A DNA stretch of 64,000 bases from Luteolibacter arcticus. GTDB taxonomy: Bacteria > Verrucomicrobiota > Verrucomicrobiia > Verrucomicrobiales > Akkermansiaceae. This document shows positions 52,442 to 61,847 of the stretch, in pieces. Position 1 is the first letter of the stretch; the number at the start of each line of letters is the position of its first letter. The stretch lies in assembly GCF_025950235.1 (NCBI RefSeq), contig NZ_JAPDDT010000002.1:1-64000 (forward strand). Reading direction: 5' to 3'. Position numbers and translations under genes: made by a program. Under the pieces are notes generated by a model, which did no database searches, was not told where the DNA came from, and saw only the letters and a program-made list of their open reading frames with translations.

Positions 52442-52992
52442 GAATGTTCGTTCCCGAGTTGTTTCTCCACGCAGTGCCGCAGCGCGAGGCGCAGCCGGGA
52501 GATCATCTTGTGCATCGCATTCGGCGCGCAGCCGTTCGCCTCGGCGAGTTCCGTCAGCGAGGCGCGCCGCGAGTACTTCCACTCCAGGATCCGCCGGTCC
52601 TGCGGACGCGAGCGATCGAGGCATCGGCGCAGCGCATCGAGCCGCTGGTCCGATTCGCCGAGTCGTTCCGCGGCGCGAGCGGCGAGTTGCTCCAGCATCG
52701 GCTCGCTGAAGACGACGCGCCCTTCGCGCAAGCGGTCGCGGCGCTCCGCCATCACCTTGAACCACGCCACGCGCATCGCCCAGGCGCGGAAATTCGAGCC
52801 GGGCAGGAATTCCTCGCGGCGCTCCCAGAGAAAGAGATTCGTCTCCTGCACCAGATCGTCCACGCCATCCGCCCCGCCCAGCAAGCCAGCGACGTACTCC
52901 TTCAATCCCGCTTGGAAGCCGCGGATTTCCTCCGCGATTTCCGAGGCGGAATCGCCGTGGTCTGCCAGGTTGTTGAGTTCTTCAGGCTCCAT
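52438..52992 (-). CDS. ECF sigma factor, Rhodopirellula/Verrucomicrobium family
   Basis: A 184-residue protein. Region 2 is GGADGVDDLVQETNLFLWERREEFLPGSNFRAWAMRVAWFKVMAERR and region 4 is RCLDRSRPQDRRILEWKYSRRASLTELAEANGCAPNAMHKMISRLRLALRHCVEKQL. The W-K-Y and N-A-M-H-K pattern is characteristic of the planctomycete/verrucomicrobial ECF subfamily that is encoded beside FecR proteins. First gene of a coupled three-gene operon; divergent from the GH114-type gene, a likely target. Confidence 0.92.
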   Translation of the reverse strand: MEPEELNNLADHGDSASEIAEEIRGFQAGLKEYVAGLLGGADGVDDLVQETNLFLWERREEFLPGSNFRAWAMRVAWFKVMAERRDRLREGRVVFSEPMLEQLAARAAERLGESDQRLDALRRCLDRSRPQDRRILEWKYSRRASLTELAEANGCAPNAMHKMISRLRLALRHCVEKQLGNEHS

Positions 52993-53113
52993 GAAAAAAG
53001 TGGCGCGGCGGTGCCGCAGGTTTCTCGTCTATGATTCAATACCGGGATCCGCCCGGATCTGACTGAAAAAGTGCAAGCTTCCGAAATGAGCTTCCTTTCA
53101 CCCTTTCGTGGAT

Positions 53114-53123
53114 GTCACGTGAC
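53114..53123. promoter_or_regulatory. 10-bp palindrome GTCACGTGAC
   Basis: A perfect palindrome 20 bases before the GH114-type start, in the 151-base divergent intergenic region shared with the sigma gene. A second small palindrome (GATCCG-CC-CGGATC) lies near 53045. Either could be an operator; no consensus for the local sigma factor is known to me. Confidence 0.35.
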
Positions 53124-53143
53124 GATGTTTTCCTCGTCAAATC

Positions 53144-56100
53144 ATGAACTTATTCCACCGATCCGCTTGTTGCTCGCTCGCCGTTGCCTTGTCGGCCCCC
53201 TGCTTCGCCCAACGCGGACCGGTGCCGGGGTTCAGTAGCGCCACGCCGTACTTGATTCACTACGGCAACTGGGACTCGACCCTGATCACCCAGGCGCGCA
53301 CCAACTACAAGCTGGTGATCCTCCACCCAAGCGCCAGCAACATCACCGCGGCCAATATCGCCACCATTCGCTCCGGGCCGGACAGCACCGTGGGAACCAG
53401 CGATGATGTGAAGGTGATCGCCTACATTTCCGTCGGCGAGGACGACCGGCCGGGTGCGCCTTTCCCCGGCGAAGGCAATGGTCCGCGCGTCGACCCCCGG
53501 CCCTCCAACGCCACGCCACTGGAAAGCATCACCGATCCGCTCGGCCAAGCCTCGCCCGGCGGCACCGGTTACGCCTCTTACTATCTGGACGACGTCGATC
53601 AGGATGGACAGCCCGACCAGAATGCCGTCTTCGGCGGCTACTACGTGAACCCCGGCGACCCGGCGTGGTACCAGATCCTCAAGAACAAGACCAAGGTCGG
53701 CAGCCAACGCGCCGGCATCCTCGAACTGCTCACGACCACCACCGGCAACGGCTACAACTGCGACGGCCTCTTTTTGGACACGCTCGACACCCCGGCGCCG
53801 GACAGCTTCGGCGGGACGTCCTTCGAGTGGACCACCGAAGCCTATCGCGATCTGGTGAAGCAGATCAGCGATGACCACCCGGCCAAGCTGCTGATGGCCA
53901 ACCGCGGGGTCTTCTTCTACAATCCCAACCTCAAGAGCTACGCCTACACGCTGCGGCCCTACATCAACATGCTGATGTTCGAGAGCTACTATACCGATAG
54001 TAGTGGCTCCGGGATGGAGACCGCGTTCTTCGACGACAACAAGTTCAACTTCGCGCCGAAGATCAATGCCGAGGCCAACCGCCCCGATGGCTTCACCGTG
54101 GTCAGCCTGGGCTACACCTCTTCAGGCGAGCCGCCTTCATTGATCGCGCAGGACTTCATCGAGTCCCAGCAGCAGCAGGGTTGGCTGCTCTACCGCACGA
54201 ATCCCGCGCTCAACGCCCTGCCCTTCAATACCCAGGCCGCGACGTGGAATGCCGCCAACCCGGATACCGCGCCGCCGGTGTGGGACAGCACGGCCGCTCC
54301 CGGTGCCGACTCCTTTCCCGAAGAATTTGGCAACCAACCCCCTGCACCGCGCATCGGCGTGCAGCAGGTCGCGACCAGCGATGGCACCGCCACGGTCCGC
54401 TGGGATGTGGCCCGCGACCAGACCGGCCCGGTGAAGTACCACATCTACTATACGACCGAAGCGGTCCTGAACTTCGCCACCGCGACCAAGCTCGCGAACG
54501 TCGCCCCCGCTGTGCCCGAGTCCTATCAGAGCGGTGCCGGCGCGGGACGCTTTCCGTATGAATTCACGCTGACCGGCCTGACGAATGGCACGGCCTACCG
54601 TTTCGCCGTCCGCGCCGAAGACGCGCTCGGCCACGAGGACACGAACGACGTGGTCATCGCCGCGACGCCGCAGCCCAATCCTTCCGGATACCGCGAGGTG
54701 ACCATCGACGGCGCCTTCACCGATTGGGATGGAGCGCCGGTGCTGGATGCCGATCCCGCCGAGGCCACGCCGGTCGATTTCGCCAACGTGCAAGTCGCCA
54801 ACGATGCGAACTACCTCTACGTCCGCTTCACCCTTCATGCCGGAGCCTCGCCCTTCAGCGACTTTAATACCCACCTCTTCCTCGATACCGACAACAACCC
54901 CGCCACCGGCCTGCCGGTCTCGGGCGCAGGCATCGGCTCGGAAGTCATGGTCGAAACCGGCACCGCCTACGACCAACGCGGTGGCGGCTTCAATGAGGGC
55001 GGCGTCAATGGCGTCGCTTGGTCGATTTCCCCCGCCGGGCCGGCCACCGCCTTCGAACTGCGCTTCTCGAGGTCTGCGACGTTCGTGAATGGTGGTGCGC
55101 CGGTCTTCGGGGGAAACACGATCCGCCTGGCGCTGCAGGACAACCGCGGCGACACGACCGCCGGCATCCTGCTCGACTTCGCCGCCTCGCCACCGCCGCC
55201 TTCGAACTACGCCGCGATCAACGTCGATGGAAACTCCGCCGACTGGGCAGGCATTCCGGTCACGGGCACCGATCCGACCGGCGACAGCATCCCCGACATC
55301 GCGTCGGTGAAAGTGGCCAACGACGCGGACTACCTGTACGTGCTCGTGCAATACAACGGTGCCGTCGATACCAACACGCTCAATGGCTCGCCCAGCACCT
55401 TCCTCTCGCTCGACAATGACGCGAACGCGGGCACCGGATTCAACATCTACGGTCTCGGCCAGGTCGGTGCCGAGGTGAGCTGGCAGAATGATTTCCCCTT
55501 CGCGCAGGACGCCGCGACCTACAATCGCGGTGCCGTCTTCACCAACGGCGCGGCCGGGATCTCCCCCTACTTCGCGAACACCACCTTCCAGGAATACCGC
55601 ATCGCCCGCAATGCGACCTACTCGATCGGCGGTGGACCGCAGCAGCCCGTCTTCCCCAACAACTCAATCAAGCTCGCGCTGTGGAGCGACCATGGCGTCA
55701 GCGCGGAATTCGCCGGGGCAGTGAACTACACCTTCGCCGCCGCGCCCGTGGCAGGAAATTTCGCCCCGATCACGGTGGATGGCACCTTCACCGATTGGGC
55801 GGGCATCCCGGTCCGCGCCAGCCGCGCTTCCTCGGGAGCGGACATGGATTGGGCGACCCTCCAGCTCGCGAATGATGGCCAGTATCTTTACGGCCGCTTC
55901 ACGCTGCATGCGGCACCGGCCGCTCCGCCGTTCTCCGAGTCCCAGACCAATCTCTTCCTCGATACGGACAACAATCCCGCCACCGGCTTCGTGCCGGGCA
56001 GCAGTGGCTTCGGCTCCTCGCTGATGATCCAGGGCGGCACCGGCTACGACCAGCGCGGCGGAGGCTTCAACGAAGGCACAGCAAGCGACCTCGGCTGGCT

Positions 56101-56701
56101 GATCGCGGGCTCCGGCACCGAGTGGGAATTCCGTGTCTCACGCACCGCCGCCTATGCCGGTGCGGTCCCGGTCTTCGCCAATGGGACGATCCGCCTGATG
56201 CTGCAGGATGACCGGCCGACGACCCCGGGCACGATGCTGCCAACCGCGGGCGTGAGCTACACCTTCCAGACCAATCCGGATGCCGCCATCTATGAAGCAT
56301 GGCGCGCCGCAGAATTCACCGCGCCCGAGCTCGCGAACCTGCTCATCAGTGGCGACAACGCAGATCCCGATCACGACGGGACCGCCAACCTGCTCGAATT
56401 CGCCCTCGGCCTCTTGCCCAAGACCTCCGATCCCGAAGGCCTGCCCGACGGTGCACTCATGAGCATCGGCCCGGACCGCTTCCTCACCTTCACCTACATC
56501 CGCCGCCCGCTCACCGACGGGGTGACCTTCACGCCGCAGACCTCGTCCGATCTTGGCACTTGGAACAGCGATCAGAGTCAGTTCACCCCCCTCTCCACCA
56601 CCCCCCTTGGCGGGAACCTGACGGAAGTGAAAATCCGCCTCAACACCCCCCTCCCCGCCGGCCCGAAGTTCGTCCGCCTCCAAGCGATCCTCGCTCCTTG
56701 A
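53144..56701 (+). CDS. Secreted GH114-type glycosidase with FN3 and three CBM-like repeats
   Basis: The protein has 1185 residues. A signal peptide (ends CFAQ) precedes a TIM barrel to about 390 with the GH114 (endo-alpha-1,4-polygalactosaminidase / TM1410) landmarks VKVIAYISVGEDD, CDGLFLDTLDT and the late MLMFESYYTD. An FN3 domain follows (about 400-515), then three homologous beta-sandwich domains near 520, 690 and 875, each opening with a pattern like TIDGAFTDWDGAPV. Two of them contain FNTHLFLDTDNNPATG- or QTNLFLDTDNNPATG-type cores. It ends with DNADPDHDGTANLLEFALG and a terminal beta module. Likely attacks a galactosamine-containing exopolysaccharide. Confidence 0.85.
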   Translation: MNLFHRSACCSLAVALSAPCFAQRGPVPGFSSATPYLIHYGNWDSTLITQARTNYKLVILHPSASNITAANIATIRSGPDSTVGTSDDVKVIAYISVGEDDRPGAPFPGEGNGPRVDPRPSNATPLESITDPLGQASPGGTGYASYYLDDVDQDGQPDQNAVFGGYYVNPGDPAWYQILKNKTKVGSQRAGILELLTTTTGNGYNCDGLFLDTLDTPAPDSFGGTSFEWTTEAYRDLVKQISDDHPAKLLMANRGVFFYNPNLKSYAYTLRPYINMLMFESYYTDSSGSGMETAFFDDNKFNFAPKINAEANRPDGFTVVSLGYTSSGEPPSLIAQDFIESQQQQGWLLYRTNPALNALPFNTQAATWNAANPDTAPPVWDSTAAPGADSFPEEFGNQPPAPRIGVQQVATSDGTATVRWDVARDQTGPVKYHIYYTTEAVLNFATATKLANVAPAVPESYQSGAGAGRFPYEFTLTGLTNGTAYRFAVRAEDALGHEDTNDVVIAATPQPNPSGYREVTIDGAFTDWDGAPVLDADPAEATPVDFANVQVANDANYLYVRFTLHAGASPFSDFNTHLFLDTDNNPATGLPVSGAGIGSEVMVETGTAYDQRGGGFNEGGVNGVAWSISPAGPATAFELRFSRSATFVNGGAPVFGGNTIRLALQDNRGDTTAGILLDFAASPPPPSNYAAINVDGNSADWAGIPVTGTDPTGDSIPDIASVKVANDADYLYVLVQYNGAVDTNTLNGSPSTFLSLDNDANAGTGFNIYGLGQVGAEVSWQNDFPFAQDAATYNRGAVFTNGAAGISPYFANTTFQEYRIARNATYSIGGGPQQPVFPNNSIKLALWSDHGVSAEFAGAVNYTFAAAPVAGNFAPITVDGTFTDWAGIPVRASRASSGADMDWATLQLANDGQYLYGRFTLHAAPAAPPFSESQTNLFLDTDNNPATGFVPGSSGFGSSLMIQGGTGYDQRGGGFNEGTASDLGWLIAGSGTEWEFRVSRTAAYAGAVPVFANGTIRLMLQDDRPTTPGTMLPTAGVSYTFQTNPDAAIYEAWRAAEFTAPELANLLISGDNADPDHDGTANLLEFALGLLPKTSDPEGLPDGALMSIGPDRFLTFTYIRRPLTDGVTFTPQTSSDLGTWNSDQSQFTPLSTTPLGGNLTEVKIRLNTPLPAGPKFVRLQAILAP

Positions 56702-56704
56702 GCC

Positions 56705-56767
56705 GCGAGGCTCCTACGACCTCCGCGGCCGGGCTGAGCAGCTTGGTCGCGGCGGTAGGCTCATTTT
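56705..56767 (+). terminator. Probable terminator of the GH114-type gene
   Basis: GAGGCTCCTACGACC can pair imperfectly with GGTCGCGGCGGTAGGCTC across a G/C-rich loop, followed by ATTTTTG. The T-run lies inside the last codons of the convergent TraB/GumN-like gene, so the element may serve both. Confidence 0.4.
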
Positions 56768-57654
56768 TGCTTCGGGATGTCCCAGGCGGTCATCCACTCC
56801 TCGCCGGTCTTTTGCCAGCCTGCCTCCAGCAGCTTTTTCTCCATGTCCGGGAAATGGGCGGCGCCGTAGAAGATCCCGAGCTTCTTCTTCCCGGCCTGCA
56901 CCTCGCGGTCGAGGACTTGCAGGCACTTGGCATTGCGGTCGGTGATGATGACGCTTTCGCCAGCGATCGCGGCGATCTGGTCGTCGCCGGCCCCGAGGGT
57001 GTGGACGAGTTCGCGCTTCAGGCCGTTCTTGTCACGGCGGACCAGCGAGGTGAGCAGCTTGAGCGTGCTGGGTTCCTTCGCGGGCCTCCCCTGCTCTTGG
57101 AAACCGGCCTTGAGGACAAATCCGATGAGGGTTTCCTTCCGCTCCGCCTGCAGCGCGGTGAATTCATCCACGCTCAGGTCCGCGTGCACGAAGTTCGCCT
57201 TCTGGTAGTCGATCTCCTTCATCTGGTAGCTCAGCCCCAGCCACTGGGCGCCCGACTCGTAGGCACCGTGGAGGCCGTCGAGCTTGCCCGGCTTCTTCTT
57301 TTCCGCGGGCGGAGCGGGTTCCTCGGCGGGCAGGGCGGGTGCCACCGGATCGGCATTCGCGGCGGGGGGTGGCGGCGGCGAGCCGATGCCCTCGAAAAGC
57401 ACGGCATCGTAGCCGGTAAAACGGGTATTGAGGTCCTCGTAGTACTTTTTGTCCGCAATGTGAACGGCACCAACGAGTTCCACGGCGGCCTCGCCCTTGG
57501 TGTAGCGGACCACGGCGGTCTGGAGCTGGGTGGCGGTTTCGCTGTCATCCACCCGGATGAATTCCGGCGCTTCCGCCGCCACCTCGACGGCAGCGGGTTC
57601 GGCGCGGAGCCCCGTGAACAGGCAGGTGGCGAGGAGAAACAGACGCTTTTTCAT
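56761..57654 (-). CDS. Secreted TraB/GumN (TIKI-like) family protein
   Basis: A 297-residue protein with signal peptide (MKKRLFLLATCLFTGLRA). VELVGAVHIADKKYYEDLNTRFTGYDAVLFEGI carries the first GxxH motif and the E of the family. NAKCLQVLDREVQ and LGIFYGAAHFPDMEKKLLEAGW carry the second GxxH. A Pro/Ala/Lys-rich insert (GSPPPPPAANADPVAPALPAEEPAPPAEKKKPGK) splits the domain. Related TIKI proteins are metalloproteases, but activity here is unproven. ATG 57654 is used; a GTG at 57660 is also in frame. Confidence 0.85.
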   Translation of the reverse strand: MKKRLFLLATCLFTGLRAEPAAVEVAAEAPEFIRVDDSETATQLQTAVVRYTKGEAAVELVGAVHIADKKYYEDLNTRFTGYDAVLFEGIGSPPPPPAANADPVAPALPAEEPAPPAEKKKPGKLDGLHGAYESGAQWLGLSYQMKEIDYQKANFVHADLSVDEFTALQAERKETLIGFVLKAGFQEQGRPAKEPSTLKLLTSLVRRDKNGLKRELVHTLGAGDDQIAAIAGESVIITDRNAKCLQVLDREVQAGKKKLGIFYGAAHFPDMEKKLLEAGWQKTGEEWMTAWDIPKQK

Positions 57655-57710
57655 CGGCACGAAAGACTACGCGCAATGAGCGCCGGTGATAGCGGAATTC
57701 GTCCAGCCTT

Positions 57711-59702
57711 TCACGGCAGGATCGCCCGCCAGAAGCGGCGGGGATCGCCGTTGTAAAATGGCACCGGGACCGTGGTCGTCGTGGCGGTGGCCGTCACCGG
57801 GCCACCGAAGGGCTGCCAGTTCGCAAGATCCGTGCTGGTCTCGATCCGGCAGATTGCGCCAATCGTGGAATTCCAAGTAAGCAACCCGTAACCCGGACCC
57901 GCCTCGCCCGCCGCTGCAAGTCCGACCATCACGCCGGTACCCGTGCCAATGTTGCCTGCCGCGGTAGCCTCTGCGGTGCGCAGGTTGATCCGGTAAAGCC
58001 CGGTCACCCCGCCGACGGTGAGGGCGGCCCAGCCATCGCCCGGGGATGGGACGTTGGAGACCGAGTTTGTTGCCCCTTCCTGCGTGATGTCGAAGCCGGA
58101 GGCCGCGGTGAAGTTCAGGGTCACTCCATTCAGCTTCACGAGTTTGCCCGATGTAAGGGTGCCGCTGCTGGCCGGGTTCATGATGTAGAGCGAGTCCGTG
58201 GCTGGATCGAGGGAGTAGAGAGTGGTAGTTCCACCGGTGAGCGGCTGGCCGAAGGAATTCGTGTAGGCACAGGAGGTCGCGCCCGTGGCGGGACCATTGA
58301 GCGGGCCATCGGGATTAACGCCGGCCGGCGTGCCGCTGTTGAGGTTTCCATCCACCGGGAAGCCGGTGACCGGGTTCACCCGGAAATTGATCCCTGCGCC
58401 ACCGGCATTGCCACTGGTGACGCGCAGCCGGTCCACCGTCGGATTGAAATCCATTCCGTACCCATCGGAGGCCGGCGGCATGGGAATCACCGCTCCGACC
58501 GCATTGACAAACTGGATGGCGCCCTGGGTGCCTCCAACGGCCAGGCTGACAGCGCCCGACATCGGCTCGATCAGATACAGGCTTCCGTTGTTATCCGTCG
58601 AGTTGATCGCCAGGCCGTAGAGCTGGCCCGTGGCCGGCCGGTAGTCGATTCCAACCAATGTCTCATTCGCCGCCAAGGCGCCAAGATTCAGCGCCTGGGT
58701 GGTGGTCGTAGTGGGAGTGTTCCGGCGGACACGGACGAGATTATTCGCGGTGGCATTCAAGCAGATCGCCACCGGCACCTGCGTGCTCACGGCCAAGCTG
58801 CGAATGGCGATGCCCGAGGGAATCGAAAGCTGCGTCGCGTCCCCGGTGCTGAGATTGAGACGGTAGAGGCGGCGGCTTCCGCTTTCCAAAACGGCGTAGG
58901 CGAAACCGGTCGCGGCCGCATTGGAGCCGGCCGCATTCACTCCCACCGGGATGTCGAAGCCGCAGGCGGTGGTGAAATTCAGCGGGATACCGCCCACCTT
59001 GATGCCGATCGCCGAGGTCTGGGTTCCGTTATTGGGCGGGTTCTGGATGTAAATCGAGTCCGTGGCGGAATCGATCGTATAGAGGGTCGTGACGTTGCCG
59101 TTATCCGGGACATTGTTGGTGTAGGCCGCCTCGCCCACGGTGGTGGTCGCACCGTTGATCGCCCCATCAGGATTGATGCCGTTGCCTGCGTTGCCATCGG
59201 TATCGACGCAGGCTCCGGTCGTCGGATTGACCCGGAAGCTCACCCCGGAGCTGGTCACCACCCGCAGCCGGTCTGCGGCGGGATTGAAGTCAATGCCGTA
59301 GCGGGTGGCGTCGAGCTGGATCTTGACGGCGGAAGTGTTCGTCATGCCATTCGCGCTGCCCACCGGGGTGGCCGTGCCGGTGACGCTGGAGATGCAGTAG
59401 AGCTGGATGGTGTCATTGGTCGTATTCACCCCCAGGCCGTAAAGCTGCTGGTTGATGGGCCGGACGTCGATGGCGACCAGGCTTTCCCCCACGGTCACGC
59501 CGGTGATCGCCAGCGGCGGAGAGGTCTGTGCCGGGGAGGAATCGCTCAAGGTGGCCAGCTGATTGGTGTCGCTGAGCAGGTAGAGACAGGCGCCCGCTGT
59601 GCCCGGATTCAGGCTCGCGAAAGCGGCGACGGGCAAGGCAGTCAGGCCGATCAGGAGGGAGGAAGCTCTCACGCCACTGTTTGATATCCTGTTTTCCCTC
59701 AT
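57711..59702 (-). CDS. Secreted tandem DUF4394 protein
   Basis: A 663-residue protein with signal peptide (ends LPVAAFAS). Two DUF4394 domains occupy about 35-300 and 310-600. Each has a DYRPATGQLYGL-type strand (first copy DVRPINQQLYGL), a GIDFNPAADRLRVV or GMDFNPTVDRLRVT core and a TLYTIDSATDSIYIQNPPN or TLYSLDPATDSLYIMNPAS segment. DUF4394 has propeller-like strands and unknown function. The C-terminal 60 residues (LTWNSTIGAICRIETSTDLANWQPF...RRFWRAILP) match the terminal module of other secreted proteins in the window. Confidence 0.88.
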   Translation of the reverse strand: MRENRISNSGVRASSLLIGLTALPVAAFASLNPGTAGACLYLLSDTNQLATLSDSSPAQTSPPLAITGVTVGESLVAIDVRPINQQLYGLGVNTTNDTIQLYCISSVTGTATPVGSANGMTNTSAVKIQLDATRYGIDFNPAADRLRVVTSSGVSFRVNPTTGACVDTDGNAGNGINPDGAINGATTTVGEAAYTNNVPDNGNVTTLYTIDSATDSIYIQNPPNNGTQTSAIGIKVGGIPLNFTTACGFDIPVGVNAAGSNAAATGFAYAVLESGSRRLYRLNLSTGDATQLSIPSGIAIRSLAVSTQVPVAICLNATANNLVRVRRNTPTTTTTQALNLGALAANETLVGIDYRPATGQLYGLAINSTDNNGSLYLIEPMSGAVSLAVGGTQGAIQFVNAVGAVIPMPPASDGYGMDFNPTVDRLRVTSGNAGGAGINFRVNPVTGFPVDGNLNSGTPAGVNPDGPLNGPATGATSCAYTNSFGQPLTGGTTTLYSLDPATDSLYIMNPASSGTLTSGKLVKLNGVTLNFTAASGFDITQEGATNSVSNVPSPGDGWAALTVGGVTGLYRINLRTAEATAAGNIGTGTGVMVGLAAAGEAGPGYGLLTWNSTIGAICRIETSTDLANWQPFGGPVTATATTTTVPVPFYNGDPRRFWRAILP

Positions 59703-59773
59703 TATCAAGCCGACTGGCACCCGACTCGCCGCCGCCGTTGCGGAGCACGCATTGATCGTGTATCTCCCGCGCG

Positions 59774-61561
59774 ATGAGCGACCACGCGCTGCTGCGATAC
59801 TGCCCCGACCTGCTGGCCTACAACCGGCGGAAGACCCGAGAAGTCCTGGTCGGCAAGGTCGGCATCGGCGGAGGCAACCCGATCCGCGTGCAGTCGATGA
59901 TCACCTCCGACACCCGCGATACCCCCGCCTGCGTGGCCGAGGTGCTCCAACTCGCCGGGGCCGGTTGCGAGATCGTCCGCATCACCGCCCAGACGAAGAT
60001 CTACGCCGCGAACCTGGAAAACATCGCCCGCGAGGTCCGCGCCGCCGGCTGCGAGGTCCCGCTGGTGGCGGACATCCATTTCAAGCCCGACGCCGCACTC
60101 GAAGCCGCCAAGTGGGTCGAGAAGGTCCGCGTGAATCCCGGCAACTACGCCGACAAGAAGAAGTTCGAAATCCGCGAGTACAGCGACGAGCAGTATGCCG
60201 AGGAGCTGGAGCGAATCCGCGAGGAATTCGCGCCGCTGGTGGACCTCTGCAAGTCGCTCGGCCGCGCCATGCGGATCGGCACCAACCACGGCTCGCTCTC
60301 CGACCGCATCATGAACCGCTACGGCGACTCGCCGCTCGGCATGGTGGAAAGCGCGCTGGAATTCGCCCGCATCGCGCGGGAAATGGACTACCACAACTTC
60401 GTCTTCTCGATGAAGGCGTCGAACCCGAAGGTGATGATCGAGGCCTACCGCCTGCTCGTCGCCCGTCTCGATCAGGAAGGGGCGGATTGGAACTACCCGA
60501 TTCACCTCGGCGTGACCGAGGCCGGCGATGGCGAGGACGGCCGCATCAAGAGCGCCATCGGCATCGGCTCGCTGCTCGCCGATGGCATCGGTGATACGAT
60601 TCGCGTGTCGCTTACGGAAGATGCCGTGTTTGAGGTGCCCGTCGCGAAGGCTTTGGCAGCGCCGTTCCAGGAAATGGCGGACCAGCCCCCTGCCCCGGCG
60701 CTCGTTCCTTCCTACGATCCCTTCTCCTATGTGCGTCGTAAGACCGACGCGCTGGAAATCATGGGCCACAAGCTCGGGGGCGAGAACACCGTGCGCGTTT
60801 TCACGTCACAGGAAAAGTGGAACGCGGTGGCTCACAAGATCGCCAAGATGGGCGACTTCAAGCCGGAGATCATTCTCGAGAAGAGCGATGTCGTTGCGAT
60901 CGACCCGCGCGATGAAAAGGCCCTCGCGGAGCTCAGTCATTCGCCCACCGCTAAGCTTGTGACCGTGAAGGACGGTCTCGACCTCGGCATCATCCCGGCC
61001 TTCCGCATGCTCGCCTTCCGCATCGATGCTCGCCACCCGATCCTTCTCAAGGACACGCTGACTCCTGCAACGGAAAGCGGTGACTTTGTCGAAACCCTGC
61101 TCGTCGCCGCGCGCCGTCTCGGCTCGTTGCTCTGCGACGGCATCGGTGACGCGGTCATCGTCCAAGGTGAACCCTCACCCGGCCAATCACTACGACTCTC
61201 GTACAATATCCTGCAGGCCGCCGGCACCCGCATCTTCAAGACCGACTATGTCGCCTGCCCGAGCTGCGGACGGACGCTCTTCAACCTGCAAAGCACCACC
61301 CAGAAGATCCGCGCCTCCACCGGTCACCTCAAGGGCGTGCGCATCGCGGTGATGGGCTGCATCGTCAATGGCCCGGGCGAGATGGCCGATGCCGACTTCG
61401 GCTACGTCGGCGGCGCGCCGGGCAAGATCAACCTCTACGTGGGCAAGCAGCCGGTGAAGTTCAACATCCCCGAGAACGAAGCCGTCGAGCGCCTGATCGA
61501 CCTGATCCGCGAGCACGGGAAATGGATCGACGCGCCAACCGGCGAACCCGTCGAGGTCTGA
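59774..61561 (+). CDS. ispG: 4-hydroxy-3-methylbut-2-en-1-yl diphosphate synthase, long form
   Basis: A 595-residue iron-sulfur enzyme of the non-mevalonate isoprenoid pathway that converts methylerythritol cyclodiphosphate to HMBPP. VGKVGIGGGNPIRVQSMITSDTRDT and VPLVADIHFKPDAALEAAKWVEKVRVNPGNYADKK are the TIM-barrel signatures. The 4Fe-4S ligands are C495, C498 (ACPSCGRT) and C529 with Glu in GCIVNGPGE. It carries the extra central domain of about 200 residues typical of plants, Chlamydiae and Bacteroidetes. First gene of an operon with clpS (10-base gap). Confidence 0.96.
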   Translation: MSDHALLRYCPDLLAYNRRKTREVLVGKVGIGGGNPIRVQSMITSDTRDTPACVAEVLQLAGAGCEIVRITAQTKIYAANLENIAREVRAAGCEVPLVADIHFKPDAALEAAKWVEKVRVNPGNYADKKKFEIREYSDEQYAEELERIREEFAPLVDLCKSLGRAMRIGTNHGSLSDRIMNRYGDSPLGMVESALEFARIAREMDYHNFVFSMKASNPKVMIEAYRLLVARLDQEGADWNYPIHLGVTEAGDGEDGRIKSAIGIGSLLADGIGDTIRVSLTEDAVFEVPVAKALAAPFQEMADQPPAPALVPSYDPFSYVRRKTDALEIMGHKLGGENTVRVFTSQEKWNAVAHKIAKMGDFKPEIILEKSDVVAIDPRDEKALAELSHSPTAKLVTVKDGLDLGIIPAFRMLAFRIDARHPILLKDTLTPATESGDFVETLLVAARRLGSLLCDGIGDAVIVQGEPSPGQSLRLSYNILQAAGTRIFKTDYVACPSCGRTLFNLQSTTQKIRASTGHLKGVRIAVMGCIVNGPGEMADADFGYVGGAPGKINLYVGKQPVKFNIPENEAVERLIDLIREHGKWIDAPTGEPVEV

Positions 61562-61571
61562 TCTGACCGCC

Positions 61572-61847
61572 ATGTCCGACACGCTGACCCAGCTCAAGGA
61601 AGACGTATCCCTCGACGTGCCATGGAACGTGGTGGTCCACGACGATCCCGTGAACCTGATGGGCTACGTCACTTGGGTGCTGATGAAGATCTTCGGCTAC
61701 CCCGAGAGCCGGGCCGCCGCGATGATGCTGGAAGTCCACAAGCGCGGCCGTTCGGTGGTGTGGAGCGGCGAGCGCGAAAAGGCGGAGTTTTACGCCCAGC
61801 AGTTGCAAGCGCACCAATTGAAGACATCCTTGGAAAAGGCGGAATGA
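61572..61847 (+). CDS. clpS: ClpS adaptor protein
   Basis: A 91-residue protein. VPWNVVVHDDPVNLMGYVTWVLMKIFGYPESRAAAMMLEVHKRGRSVVWSGEREKAEFYAQQLQAHQLKTSLEKA is a complete ClpS fold. The HDD and helix containing MGYV form the N-degron pocket and the E-V-H-K-R-G motif contacts ClpA/ClpC. It delivers N-end-rule substrates to the Clp protease. ATGA overlap with the next gene, as in actinobacterial clpS-DUF2017 pairs. Confidence 0.95.
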   Translation: MSDTLTQLKEDVSLDVPWNVVVHDDPVNLMGYVTWVLMKIFGYPESRAAAMMLEVHKRGRSVVWSGEREKAEFYAQQLQAHQLKTSLEKAE

